DNA from: Closterium sp. Naga37s-1
Taxonomy: Eukaryota; Streptophyta; Zygnematophyceae; Desmidiales; Closteriaceae
Direction of reading: 5' to 3'
Assembly: GCA_947471745.1 (NCBI GenBank)
Contig: CANJKZ010001044.1
Location: forward strand, 186,001-250,000
DNA: 64,000 nt
Shown here in pieces: positions 44,770-55,678 of the stretch. Position 1 is the first letter of the stretch. Every line of letters begins with the position of its first letter. The notes beneath the pieces are model-generated. The model did not search any database and was not told the origin of the DNA. It saw only the letters and a list, made by a program, of their open reading frames with translations. Made by a program: the position numbers and the translations under genes.

Positions 44770-46991
44770 CTTTGCAAATGAAGAGTAGGGTATGAAAACG
44801 ATTCCAGCCAAGTATGGATATGAAGGGGGATTGGCCTATGTAATTGGATGAATGGGTTACATGATGTGTCACAGACAAGGTACAGTAGAAGAGAACAAAA
44901 AGTATGATAGGCGCACGCATGCACAGCTTTCAATCCATTTGGCTTATATATAAGCAACGCTTATATAGATATGCCAGGTGGGAATGTTTTGAAACAAGCA
45001 ATCACACCTTTGCCCTTATCCACCAGCCACCGTGTTGTGGACGATCTAATACTCAAACATTATTGACATGATTTTCACTTGGATGCAGGGCAAAACCCTT
45101 GTGGTTGCTCCTGTTCTCGAAAATAGTCTTCGCAATCTAAGCGAGGGTCGTATCACAGTGGGTGCTTTGAAGAAATCTGGAGTATGTAAAAAAAGGTTTG
45201 ATGAATGGAGAAATGCACGCAGCATGATGCACGTGGCAGAATGGGGAATGAACAGAGCAACACGATACAGGGGAATGGGGGGAATGTCATGCCTTGAAGC
45301 GTATGGGGGTACGGGGACTAAATGTGGCAGCTGAGTGTAAACGAGACGTAGGATTATAGTGGCTTCATGTATGGGGGCATGGGGACAGAAACTGGCAGCA
45401 AGGCACAATGGACTGGGGGAGGTGGACAGAGCATGAGGCGCGTGGACAGCGGAGCATGTAAGACGCCGAAAAGTTTAGGATAATGATAGGATGGGAAGTG
45501 CTTGAAGCGCAAGGGTGAAGGGAGATTAGATAAGCTAGCAGGACATGGGAAACTGATGGGATGTAAAAGGCTTAAAGCAAGGTTGCATTTTCCTAGGGGT
45601 GGTTTTTGGGGGCATTGTTAGTGCTCACCCTTTGGCGCTTGCTGATTCAAGGGCGAATTATCCAGTGTATGGAAAGCTGGTGCGAAGAATTGAAACCAGG
45701 CCGGCGATGCCAACCATTTCGTACGGGGGTTGGCTTGGGGAAACACACCGCGGAAGGGGGAAAATCAAGCGAATGGTGGAAACAGGGAAGCGGAGATGAC
45801 AAAACTGAGTCGATTAACCAGACAAAGCGAGTGATAAACCAGTGAGAGCATCAACCACTAAACGTAGAAACTACAAACTTAATAGCAGGAAACGTGGCAA
45901 TCGTTCCCTAATCGTCACGACGACATAGCCCACGAGTAGCGACATCGCGTCTAGCTCGCGACGTGGTCGCCTACGCGGTTCGTCGTTTTCCCGTCCTCGC
46001 CCCCTCCTCGGCGCCGTGTCGCTATCTTGCCTCTTTCGTTCTTCTCACTACATTTTCACCCCGCAAACCTGTTCCGTCACTTTTGTCTGGCGACTCTCCC
46101 CTGCATTTCCGCCCTAAATCACCGGCCGTCAGCGAAGCACGCGGTGGGCGTGGCGGGGCCGCACTATTTGGTGGGCGTCGACGTGTCGCTGCCGCGCGCC
46201 TCCTTTTCCGCCAACCTCTCCGCGCATATGGTCGCTCCTGCTGCGACTTCCGTTGCAGCACTGCGCGGTGAGGGTGAGGGGCAGCGGGAAGCCGCAAGAG
46301 CAGCGGGAGTGGGCGTTGAGGGGGCGAGGAAGGACCGTGACGACAGCAGGGGCGCTGTGTTGAACGATGCAGAGAGGCAGTCGCCGCAGAAGTCACCCGC
46401 GTACGTGATGGTGCCTCGCCAGCGCACCTTGTATTTGCGCCCCTTCCCCGCCGCCCAATCCGCCCACGCCCCCTCCCGTTTCTACCTCACCGCGCCCTCC
46501 TCCCCTGGCCTCAGTCGCCCTGGAAGCACCGACAGAGCCCGCTATTCCAAGCAGAGCTAAGGGGGCTGAGAGCGACAGCGAGCGTTCGGGCCAAGGCGTG
46601 CTCCCCCGCCAGACCATTCTCCCCCTGCGCTTCCCACACGCCTCTCGCGGCTCTGCGGGTGGCCTCCCCAGACCCGCGCGCGCCTGCAGCAGCGGAGGCG
46701 TGCGGGCGGGGGGGGGGGAGCGGGGTAGTGGGGCGGAAGGGGAGGAAGAGGGGTGCGGAGGGGAGGAGGGGAAGGACGTGGCGGAACTGAGGCAAAAGGT
46801 GATGATGCCAGGGGGCGCCACATCGCCCTCCCCGCCTCGACTCCTCATCGCCGCCACATCGCAGCATCGCCTCCTCATCGGCGCGCCGCATCATGGGAGT
46901 GGCAATGAATGAAAAGAAGGTATGAAGCACGGCAGGAATCGGTAGCTGAAAAGTAAGACGTACAAGGCAGGAACGTGCATTATGATAGTAC
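44770..46991 (-). other. Intron(s) or unresolved exons of the KDZ gene
   Basis: A donor GTACTA is visible at 46991 and an acceptor TTTGCAAAG at about 44770. The 2.2 kb between is mixed: GC-rich at 46000-46900 and AT-richer at 45000-45900. I cannot place further exons with confidence. Confidence 0.4.
46027..46560 (+). CDS. Hypothetical ORF within the KDZ gene, opposite strand
   Basis: An open frame of 177 codons in a GC-rich stretch; it starts MPLSFFSLHFHPANLF. No recognised domain. The central part (RGEGEGQREAARAAGVGVEG) is charged and Ala/Gly-rich. It has no visible splice or promoter support and may be only a GC-driven open frame inside a transposase intron. Not recognised. Confidence 0.2.
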   Translation: MPLSFFSLHFHPANLFRHFCLATLPCISALNHRPSAKHAVGVAGPHYLVGVDVSLPRASFSANLSAHMVAPAATSVAALRGEGEGQREAARAAGVGVEGARKDRDDSRGAVLNDAERQSPQKSPAYVMVPRQRTLYLRPFPAAQSAHAPSRFYLTAPSSPGLSRPGSTDRARYSKQS

Positions 46992-47699
46992 CTCAAGGGT
47001 GTCGGCATGTTTGAGGGGAAAAAGCACCAGTTTCCCATCATCCAAGATCCCTGGAACCTCCACTATTGTTGTTTTCCAGGATTGAGCTCGACTCCCCCAG
47101 TTATCAGCAGCCCACTTCTGCGCATCCTTGATGCTCTTCCACTTGCGTGCCTCAGCAATATCGAAGTTGGAACGCGACAACAAACGAAGTAACCACTTGC
47201 TCTCCTCTACCGTCATGCCCTGACCTTTGCGGAAACTTTGCATTAGCAAGGGGAGTTCCTTTTTTGTGTCAAAACTCATGTTCCGATAATCCTGAAAAAG
47301 GCCATTCAACTGCAACCAATGACTTTCGTTATTGCAATGTGGGCTGGGTATGTCGTCCAGGATATTCTCCGGGAGCGGGTAATTGGAATCGGGGTGGGAA
47401 TGCATGGGTGTTGGACTTTCATGGTGCGCATGAGCTCGTAGATCTGGCGTTACATCGCCATCCAACGTCCTTGGGCGCTTCCTTACATGCGCTTCTTCTC
47501 TTGGCTGTTGGACAACTTTGCCATGTTCGTAAAGGTTGTAAGGGCCTTCAACAAACCCGTCGCTCCGCCAGCGAGCTTGTTCTATGCGGCATGCGAGGCA
47601 ATTAGTCTATGCTTGCTCCTCTATGTCATCAATGCATACGAACCGTCATAATGTAGCGTGCTTCAATGATGGGCGTAGCAACATCCCAGTATGATCACT

Positions 47700-48400
47700 C
47701 ACCAAGTGGTGGTCCTGATCCCTCAAATGCCTCTGACTTGTTAGCAGTAATCCATGTGGGTGCTGTAGGCTCCCGGTCAGCCCTGCCACTTCCCTTTGCC
47801 TTCATAGCAGTTGCCTCATTTGGAGTACCTGCGCTCAGAAACATAATAGTAGCCCCGGCGTTAGTGGATCCTTGGTCATGGCAATCCCAGGTTTAGAAAT
47901 AACCAGCTCAATACACGCTTACGCTGGGGTGACCTCGCGGGTGTAGGCATCACAGTCGCCTTTCCGCGAGTAATAGGAGACCTTATGTTGCACTTTGGTG
48001 CCTCAAGGCGCTTGTGACACATCCTTCATTGTGCGTCGTCGAGGCTCTAACCCTGGGCGTGATGTTGAGCTGGATACCCCTCGTTCGTACCATATACGTG
48101 GCGAGGAGTTTCTTGTGATGGCATTTTGGCCTTCTTGCGCGGACGGTTCGCCTCGCGCCCCGCAGGCGACTTCCCAACGGTAGTCGTAGGCGAATGCGAA
48201 CTCCCTAGCTTTGAGGATGTGACACACAATGATGAAGTGTTCAGACACCAAGGGGTTAGGATGGTCGTAATCGACATGACGTAAAGGGAGTGGGAGAAGA
48301 CACACCGTCAGATGCCTTGTTGGGTGCCACGACTCGAGGATCCTTGGTGGTGCCCACAGGTGCGTTATCCTCCATTTCGGAGTCAATCAAGTCGCGATAC
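47700..48400 (-). other. Probable upstream exons of the KDZ or a neighbouring gene
   Basis: Two minus-strand stretches look like protein. One (about 47850-47706) reads GTPNEATAMKAKGSGRADRE and ends at a GTGAGT donor. Another (about 48380-48315) reads EMEDNAPVGTTKDPRVVAPN and ends at a GTGTGT donor. A third (about 48180-48050) has the basic segment EANRPRKKAKMPSQ, a possible nuclear-localisation signal. They lie between the Ulp1 gene and the transposase N-terminus and could be 5' exons of the transposase. Not recognised as a domain. Confidence 0.35.
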
Positions 48401-48968
48401 TTAGTAGGCACAGGGCGGTTGCACGCATGATGATCGTCGTCGCCTTCGTCTCCCTGTCACTCATCTGCCAAAGGCAGAGTCCGCGGCCGCATGCCACAAA
48501 GTGTATAGTCAGTATGATAGCCCCTAAGGACCCAGACACCGTTGCGCATGACGAAGTCATTTATATCCCGATTTCTGGGAGAACTTCCTTGTCTGCCATA
48601 TCGAGGGAGAGAACAGAGTTGATGGAAACCCTAAGGCCGTGGAACTGCGAGGGTCAAATGGCGATCACGAAGGTGCAGGTGCCAAACACTGTGACGGTGG
48701 TACTTGCTACGGTTGTTCACGGCGTTCGCTGTCCGTCTAGTTTGGATTGAGAACGCACCACCTTTACGGCAGCATACAAAAGTACACGTGTATGAGCACT
48801 CACCAACTTAATCAAAGCACACTTTCTTACAAGAACATGCCAACGACGCTTTAGTCTCATTCAACACCATCAATCATTACATATGTCTTGGAAAAAGCAG
48901 CGTTTGTCTTACAACTATGCTACTCCACACAAGTACTAAGATTCATTCAAGATTTTTTCCTCTGCTCC
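48401..48968. other. Unassigned spacer before the Ulp1 gene end
   Basis: No convincing exon, repeat or RNA gene is seen. A plus-strand open frame at 48427-48750 has no recognisable domain. Confidence 0.35.
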
Positions 48969-50064
48969 CTATAATAGTAGCAAAAAATAAGTCCGCAACT
49001 CCTCCCACCAGGTCGTGGATGAACCACACAGTGCAATACGGTCGGGACTGGCAAAGTCCGTCTCCACTAGATGCTGCATGTACTTGATGACGTAGATGCC
49101 ACACTCCCAGTCATTGGGCTGTTGTATCGCTTGCGAAACCATATAACACAATCGTTGTTGAATGGATTATTAGCAGTGCACTAGGACATGGCTAAACGCT
49201 GAACACTATAAGCACAAACGGATGGGGGTCTTACGTCGACTGTACATTGCTTCAGCCCCGCTTCCCATGTGTCCGTCTGGGAGTCAGAAATCCAGGGGCG
49301 GTACGCCCTTAGCTGCTGCCTGAGATTACAGTGGGGGGTGTTTGCTTGGTAACGTAAAATTCACTGCACGCGTATTAGCCACAGGCACCATTCGACACGC
49401 GAAAGCACTGACCGTCGTATGTGGGCGTGGAAACCTGAATGCATACTCGAGGAATCAGAGTGCCAAATGCGCGTGGAGAGGGGCAGGTGGTCCTTTTTAG
49501 CGTCCTGGTCATTCTGTAGGATGACCAGGCTCCAATGATTACTGCACACTGCATATAACAGTGCCATGCATTCACATGGAGGGAAGGGCATTGACGGCTT
49601 ATTAGGAAACGTACTCAAGATGGATCGGGATGAAAGCCCATCTATAGGACAGAATGTTGTCCCTCGTAGCGTATTGAATAGTTGTGGTCGTTGCTTTTGG
49701 CCGACTGATGAGCGGGTAGAACAACGTCCCACGGTATATTCATGCCTGATCATCATTGTGGGCATTGTAATTAAGCAATATGGGCAGCACAATGTTGTCG
49801 TTACAGCGCTGAGTCGGAATCTATCGCAAAAGCTTTGTTTGAGCACGCATATACTAACAGTGCTAACCACTCTATAATATCACCAGTCAGCCATTCTTCA
49901 ACGTCCAGTGTTCTAGCCTGCTCGCGACCAAGTGTCAGATATGTGCGATATTCGGGGTAGGGCATAGAATACGGGATGAACATTGCGGTTGCCGTGTCCG
50001 ATGTAGCCATGGCGATGGTCAGTCCTATGGGCACAGGTGAATTAAAAGGGTTTGCTAGTACCAA
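48969..50064 (-). CDS. Ulp1/C48-family SUMO-type cysteine protease, spliced
   Basis: Minus-strand exons carrying the parts of a Ulp1 catalytic domain in order. The entry helix DVEEWLTGDIIEWLALL (about 49910-49858) ends at a GTATAT donor. A beta-strand segment with WAFIPIHLEY (about 49650-49610) follows. The His block SNHWSLVILQ starts at 49548 after acceptor ATATGCAG and runs to the Asp block IWHSDSSSMHS (about 49470-49435). The final exon (about 49134-48969) has QQPNDWECGIYVIKYMQ, with the oxyanion Gln and catalytic Cys. His, Asp, Gln and Cys are thus all present. The family removes SUMO or related modifiers, and C48 genes are often carried by large DNA transposons. Start at 50064 is tentative; an in-frame TGA near 49735 means the second exon border is unresolved. 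Confidence 0.68.
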
Positions 50065-50835
50065 CTACTCGTTGCCTTGTTAGAGGGTTCCTTGTTATAG
50101 GTGATAGGTAGTGGCAATATAAACGATACATGAAATACTTGTTGAGGTTACTTGACCCACTAGATGATAAGCGTTGCATCAATGTGGTTGCCCCCGAATG
50201 ACGGCGTCGCATTGCTTTGTGACATGTGTGTGGTCTAACCTGGGTGAGTTTTCCAACTTTGTAATTGTCGAACGATGTGATGGTCGTGAAGGCCGCTGCT
50301 CCCCTGCACCGATAGGGTCGCACTGGACGCGACATCGAGTCCCTCTAAAGCCATCAAGTGACTGTACAGTCACCCTCATCAACCCTAGGGGTTCGGATGA
50401 GGCCGAAACTGTTCACAGGGTTTTCGGTTAGCCTGGCCGCAACTGACGGACATCCGTGGATTGACACCAGTTTATCCACGATTCAGGAGTGGCCAGTGAG
50501 AGACTCTGCAGCGCTGTAGCTCGCACTCCCCATGCCGAGCAGTGACTAATCGCTATGCTAGTTTGACTTCCTCCATTAATCTATTATGAGCCCAGCAGTT
50601 AGTGCTGCATGCTCTAGAGATACTCGTGGGCGGCTGAGACGTCCGACGCACGTATTGGCTTCGGGAGATTTTGTTACCACGACCCCACGTACACGTGCGG
50701 CGGACCGGACGTGGCAAGCAGAGACCCGCGAATGTCTCCGCATTGCTAGGGATTTTGTGAGCTTGCATAGGAGCGCAAGAGGGAAATCCGAGGAGTGCAA
50801 GCCAATGAAGGCGGGCACATCTCCGCCTCCCACAG
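50065..50835. other. Intergenic region between divergent genes
   Basis: About 770 bp between the minus-strand protease gene and the plus-strand exon at 50836. It may hold a bidirectional promoter or first exons; no clear motif is seen. The open frames here lack recognisable domains. Confidence 0.35.
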
Positions 50836-51462
50836 GTGTGTAAGCATCGACCCCGCATTACTTGTCCGCATGTTATCCTTTCACAATCATTGCGCGGCTT
50901 TGGAGGTGCAGATCAGGTAGATGCTCCAGATGCTCGGATGTGTCAGTGTTCTATCATCCCTAGTACATGTCGTCCAGGTGATTGTAATGAGCACGCAGCT
51001 GGATTGGAGTGCACGGGAGTGGGTGGTCCTGACAGCGGGAATGTGACGCCTGCTGCATGGTATCACTACTACTCAGTTCTGTATGGGGCCGTACACTCGT
51101 CGTGCACCATGGATGGCTCTGATGGACGCACTGGCACTGTGTCCAGATCGTGCAACGCTGTATCGGAGCCCAGCGGTGCCTCTAGCGACGAGGAATGGTC
51201 GCCGTCCACTAACGTCGGCACGAGTGGGTATGAGTCGGAAACTAATATCAATGTCGTGACTACATGTGCAGGAACACAGGCTTCGGATGGAAAGCAACGA
51301 GGCCGTAAACGTGCAGGCCGGGGTCGTGGAAAAGGTGCTGTGCAGAAGCAGGTGAAGGATCTAATGGATGTGATCCGGAGTGTGAATCAACGCGTCCCCC
51401 GTGGGACGAAGGATGGCGGTGGATATATATGGCGCTTATGGCAGCAGTTCCGCCAAGCTTGA
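50836..51462 (+). CDS. Unrecognised protein with AT-hook-like segment (exon)
   Basis: An open frame of 208 codons that starts directly after TCCCACAG, an acceptor-like site, and has no ATG at its start, so it is better read as an internal exon. The N-terminal half has several Cys and His (CKHRPRITCPHV, MCQCSIIPS). The C-terminal part has the basic segment KQRGRKRAGRGRGKGA (about 51290-51340), like an AT-hook or nuclear-localisation signal, then a helix-like KQVKDLMDVIRSVNQ. It ends at TGA 51460-51462. It lies divergent from the protease and points to DNA or chromatin contact. Function unknown. Confidence 0.45.
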   Translation: MCKHRPRITCPHVILSQSLRGFGGADQVDAPDARMCQCSIIPSTCRPGDCNEHAAGLECTGVGGPDSGNVTPAAWYHYYSVLYGAVHSSCTMDGSDGRTGTVSRSCNAVSEPSGASSDEEWSPSTNVGTSGYESETNINVVTTCAGTQASDGKQRGRKRAGRGRGKGAVQKQVKDLMDVIRSVNQRVPRGTKDGGGYIWRLWQQFRQA

Positions 51463-52308
51463 GTCACCCGCGCCGGAAGCGATGGATACAGTCCCGGCTC
51501 CCACCTCGCGCCCTGTTGAGGAGGAGAACGTTGTAGAAGTGACCGCAAGTGCAGGCGTCTCAACACCAGTGTGTCTGTGTGCCTGTTTGAAGAAACCCAT
51601 GCCCGCCGAACAAGTAGCGAGTATCATTGCAACGACAACGTGAAGGCACCAAACATCAATGAGCAAGGTCGGGTCGATCATGTGCATGGGTCTGAGCTCA
51701 TTGGGGAAGGCACGCCAATGCACACGGATGTCGCTCCCAGCCCTGCCGTCACAACTGACACAGTGAAGGCCACTGCTGGTGGTGGACCTGGCATGGCGTC
51801 CGCCACTGCAGCACCTGACGTGGCACTCATTTCTCGGCTCCTCCAAGTGTTGGGAGGTGCCGGCTCTTTGGGTGAAGCTGCAGTACCTGGGTTCAACACA
51901 AGGGAGCAAGGCGGTGCAGCGGCTGAGCTGATTGTTGTCATGCAGATGTAACGGTCAGCAACCACGCCAGTAGAGGCCTCGATGGGGAGGGAAGAAAAAC
52001 ACTGCTGCTTCCCCTAAGTCTGCACGGGTCAGTGACGTTGTGGATGCAGGGACCCCGGCTGCTGTCGCGGCAGAAGGCAGGTCGCCACGCCGGGGCGTCG
52101 CGGTGGAGGGCAAAGCAAAGGGCGCCAGCTCTGGAGAACACACGGCGGCCAGAGTCGGGGAGCTGACGAAGGGACTGAACTGTGGGCTTTGGAAGAATCC
52201 CCTGGAGCAAGACAACATGGTGGAAGAGCGGTACAGGCCTGTTCAGGGTGTGTTGTGAAGTGGGTGATGAGCTGATGTGATGAATTGCATTTGCAATTGA
52301 CCCTACAG
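51463..52308 (+). other. Possible further exons or intron of the plus-strand gene
   Basis: An open frame at 51571-51951 contains the Ala/Gly-rich stretch VALISRLLQVLGGAGSLGEA and could be an exon. 52040-52258 is also open. No domain is recognised. A clear acceptor CCCTACAG sits at 52301-52308. Confidence 0.3.
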
Positions 52309-52450
52309 GGCTCGCGACTATCGAAACCAGATCTGCCGAGGGTCTAAGCGGGAAAGAGGCAACGACTACATATCGGTGGTCGTTGACTATGACCCAGACT
52401 GCAAGATCCGACAACTCAAAACTGGACTAACCAGCTCCGAGGAGATTGGC
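52309..52450 (+). CDS. Short exon of an unrecognised plus-strand gene
   Basis: Follows acceptor CCCTACAG. It reads ARDYRNQICRGSKRERGNDY, then ISVVVDYDPDCKIRQLKTGL, then a possible donor GTGTAT. The amino-acid mix is that of a folded protein. It probably belongs to the same gene as 52487-52973. Confidence 0.4.
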
Positions 52451-52486
52451 GTGTATACATTGGGCTGGGGTTGTGCTTAATGTATC

Positions 52487-52973
52487 ATGCGCGTGGAGAG
52501 CTACGAGGTGACTCTGTGGGACTGTATGGAATGCGGGGTGGACAAATTGGCAGTGTGGGTGGCTGTGCCATTTCTGACTCCTTTTTGTGGTGTCCTCAAA
52601 TTTCCGAGTTATGCCGAGTGTACGTGTTGTACTTCGCAGTTCTACGGCAAGATGGCGATGGATTACTTGCTCCGCAAGTGCCGTGCACGTGGAGTGACCT
52701 ATTGGCCGAACAACACCATGCGCCACTACGCTTCGAAGGTGGCGTTACGGCGGGACTATGGCGTGTGCTATAAGGACGTGGTGAAGCTCATGGAGGACAA
52801 GAACTACCGTTCGAAGATCAACAAGCTTTGGGCGAATTGGAGGACGGACACCTCCACAGCGTCATGGCGGTCGTTGATTGATGCCTTGGAGATCGATGTG
52901 GAGGCTGATGGCGTATTCAAGATCGAAATACCCGTGCCATTGAAGCAGGCCCTCGTGAAAGCATATGCACCCT
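52487..52973 (+). CDS. Unrecognised protein exon with helical SWRSLIDAL motif
   Basis: An open stretch of about 162 codons, ending at a GTAAGC donor at 52974. It has a Cys-rich start (WDCMECGVDK, YAECTCCTSQF) that could bind metal. A helical region follows, DYGVCYKDVVKLMEDKNYRS, then KINKLWANWRTDTSTASWRS and LIDALEIDVE. The last part loosely resembles the end of death-fold domains (a Trp helix followed by SWRSLIDAL), but this is a weak impression. No catalytic motif is seen. Whether 52487 is the start or an exon interior is open; an acceptor-like GCGTGGAG lies just after it. Confidence 0.42.
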
Positions 52974-53277
52974 GTAAGCACTTCTAACTTAGTGGGCGAG
53001 GCGGTGGAGTAATTGCATGTTTTTTTGGGCAAGTAGATGTTGAGATTGAGATAGCGGTCCCTAACTCTGTTCTCACCCTCCCCACCCACACGCTGCTTGT
53101 GTACACTGTCCACTGGTTTTTGTTCAGGTCAGTCTTGAGGTTGTGCAATCCATAGCGCAAGCACGATGGGTTACCATGGCAGTGGGCGATTTGTGGTGCT
53201 GAGGTCGTAACAATTCATCCCTAAACCCTCCACTCTCCCGCCCACTTCACGTTGAGTCCCAACTCCATCCCTCAACC

Positions 53278-53749
53278 ATGTGTGGGAGTGTTGTGATAGA
53301 GCAAAACGTTAGGCAGGCGCTACCCTACTGGAGCCATGAGAAGGGGGATTGTAGGCCCTTCACAAGCAAGCAATTCTTCGAAGCATGTGTGAATGCATAT
53401 CCAGAGTGGTTGACCGAGGACTTCATGTTTCTGGTGCCATACCACATTGCATGGGTGATGTACTCGGTGAGTCCGCCTAGGGACCCAGGGTGATTTCTTC
53501 TGTTACGTGCAAACCATGCCCTAACCCTCTTTTTACACCTCGACCGTTTCCATCACGTGTTGCGGTTCGACTATGGCCTAACCAGCCATGACACTAAAGG
53601 AATGTGCTTCACGGGCGGCCCTACGGAGAATGAGAAGAGGATGAAGTTGGCAGCAGGCCGAGTGTGGGAGGTGGTGGAAAACTGGCTGGGTATCACCAAG
53701 GGTATGTGGTACGACAAGGTGGTGGGAACGTTCAGGTGGGGTGAGTGGG
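53278..53749 (+). CDS. Unrecognised protein exons, 3' part cut by element J
   Basis: An exon with ALPYWSHEKGDCRPFTSKQF and YPEWLTEDFMFLVPYHIAWV ends at a strong GTGAGT donor (53467-53472). A second open stretch from about 53557 reads VLRFDYGLTSHDTKGMCFTG, then RVWEVVENWLGITKGMWYDK, and is interrupted by J sequence at about 53750. It is likely the continuation of the gene at 52309-52973. No domain is recognised. The rest of the gene is not in the window. Confidence 0.42.
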
Positions 53750-55678
53750 GGAGACGCAGTGACTGGAGGAGACGCAGTGGTCAGTGTGTACAGGCTCGAC
53801 CCCGGCCGACGTGTAAACGTGGCCAGGTGTCGGCCTGTCCGAGCGTCCGTGCAGTGGGTCACCCGCTGACTCGCAGGAGTGAACTGGTGAACCCCCGCAT
53901 CCTGTAGGTCAGCACCACTCACCAAGTTCGTAGAGAACGAGGGGAGGTAAAGACCAGACAGGGTGCCAGAGGGGGCCGCCGGACACGGGAGGATAGTGGA
54001 GAAGTGAGCAAGGACAGGACCCCCAGAGGGGTCTGCTAGAGAGACTGCAACTGGCCGGCCAAGCGGCGTGAGTGTGGTGCGGTCTCGAAAGAAGGAGCGA
54101 GAAGCCCCCGAGTCAAGGGTGAAGGTGTGGGAGGCCGAAGCCGACGCAGTACCTGAGAGAGCAGACTCACCAGCACCTGAGGGAGCAGACACACGAGCAC
54201 CTAGAGCAGCAGCCTCGCTAGCACCTAGAGCAGCAGCCTCACCAGTACCTAGAGCAGCAGTCTCAATGCCCGGGTCGGGCAGAAAACACCGGTAACAGTC
54301 CCCCTCATCACTAATAGTCACAGCATACATGGCAGCAAGAATAGCATCAAAGTCAAGGTCAAAGACAGCTACACCCGCCCTAGACAGCTCGCCCCAGCGG
54401 GGGATCTCAGTGGCCTCAGGGAACTGGTGACACCAGGCGTCCGTCAGGCGGCCAAAGCAGCGCTGGGTGGAGTGCGCACCCCCGCACTGCTCACCCGCGC
54501 GGTCGCCGGTGCGTAGGACGTAGGTGCACGGACCAGTACCCCCACCCCGCTGGCGTGCAGCGTACCACTCACGGAGCTGCTGAGGGGGGGGGATGTCACG
54601 AGTGCGCTGCTGCCGCTGCTGCTGCTGCTGCTGGCGCTGACCACCACCGGAGCCGACCCTCTGCGCAGCGCCACCCCTACCAGCTCCACCTCCTCCGCCG
54701 CCGCCTCCTCCACCGCCGCCACCTCCGCCACCTCCGCTCCCACCGCCACCGCCGCCGCCGCCTCCGCCTCCACTGCCGCCACCGACACCTCCACCCCCGC
54801 CACCACTCCCACCACCACCCCCACCCCCACCCCCTCCACTGCCTCCACCGCCACCTCCGCCACCCCCGCCAACCCCTCCAGCACCCTTGCCCCCCTTGCC
54901 CTTGCCGGTGCGGCGTCTCCCGCTCGGGGCAGACGCAGCGCCGACCGACTCGAAACCAACGAGGTCGGCCGCAGCAGCAGAGGCAACAGAGGGCAAAAGG
55001 GGGGAGGGGGAACACCCCTCAAAGACGGGGGTGCGAGGGTCACCACGAGAGGCTCCTACAGCGACTATGCTCTTCTCTGCTGCTAGGAGGGCCTTCTCGA
55101 GGAGGTCAACGGTGAGAGTGGTGGGGCAAACTGAGAGGAAGTGGTCCCTGACTACGCAAAGGGAGTCAGGGAGCCGGGTGACTATGTAGTAGAGGGTGAT
55201 GTACATGGGGGGGGGGGTTCTTGGCGCAGAATTCAGCAGGAAGCGCAGCGCGGTAGCGAGTGTCACTAGTGCGGAGGTGCGTAATGAGGTCAGCGACTGT
55301 GGGAAAGGCAGCAAGGTCAGGGAAGAGGTACGGTAGCATGAGGCGGCTCAGTGCAGCAGTGGCAGGGGAGGAGTAGCGCGCAACTACAGCGTCGTACAAG
55401 GTGTGAGCACTCTTGTACTGGCTAAAGTGCGCACGCTCAGAGGTAGGCAGGTGGCGACGCACAGCAAGACGTGCAGCAGCATCGCATGTGGCCCACTGTG
55501 AGCGAACAGTGGCGTCGGCATCAGCAGCAGGGGCAGGAGAGGCACCAGAGGTGAGGTCAAAGAGGGAGAGACCGTCTGCCCTATCGCACTGTAGGAAAAG
55601 CTGCAGGTCATCTGCCCAGACGTCAAAGTCAATGGCCCGACCCTCAGCGTCAAAAGCGAGGACACTAGGGGTAGCCAT
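53750..55678 (-). pseudogene. Element J Gag and protease
   Basis: Starts MATPSVLAFDAEGRAID at 55678. The capsid-like Gag runs to CAKNPPP; then a C-run with one base too many (on plus 55207-55217) shifts the frame before MYITLYY, the same lesion as in B. After it the frame is open for 578 codons: FFEGCSPSPLL, a very long poly-glycine tract, PPQQLREWYAARQ, the knuckle C-X13-C-X3-H-X4-C (CTYVLRTG to TQRC) and protease TLDSGASRSFF. It ends by fusion to foreign sequence near 53750. The glycine tract is longer than in C. Confidence 0.88.

Larger units (their letters stand above)
42278..47465 (-). pseudogene. KDZ (Plavaka-like) transposase gene, multi-exon
   Basis: Minus-strand exons with matching GT-AG borders and phases: 47465-46992 (N-terminal, NMSFDTKKELPLLMQSF); about 44769-44502 (GVIASMIVYSEVTQLSKND, the D/E-T-LS block of this superfamily); 44419-44116 (MWFDPTGHIRSVWPLL, then RPCSLCYATLD); 44020-43863 (NPYLALMPDALHQSDIGIW); 43426-43238 (HLTWLWQHGRIARMN); 42572-42278 (KLIKVHMTVHYVDAIKRGG, YETFHKSSVKRPFRASNRR). 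Introns are 82, 95, 436 and 665 nt between the last five. Exons between 46991 and 44770 are not resolved. Two lesions: a likely 1-nt frame change near 44580, and an in-frame TAG at 43309-43311 in AVM-AAVFILEGL. Role: DDE-type DNA transposition, in the nucleus. Family assignment is from motif order, from memory. Confidence 0.72.

Noticed and set aside
46393..47041. Minus-strand Pro/Arg-rich frames overlapping 46027-46560
   Set aside because: GC-driven open frames on both strands with no motif. Part of one overlaps the true KDZ N-terminal exon in a different frame.
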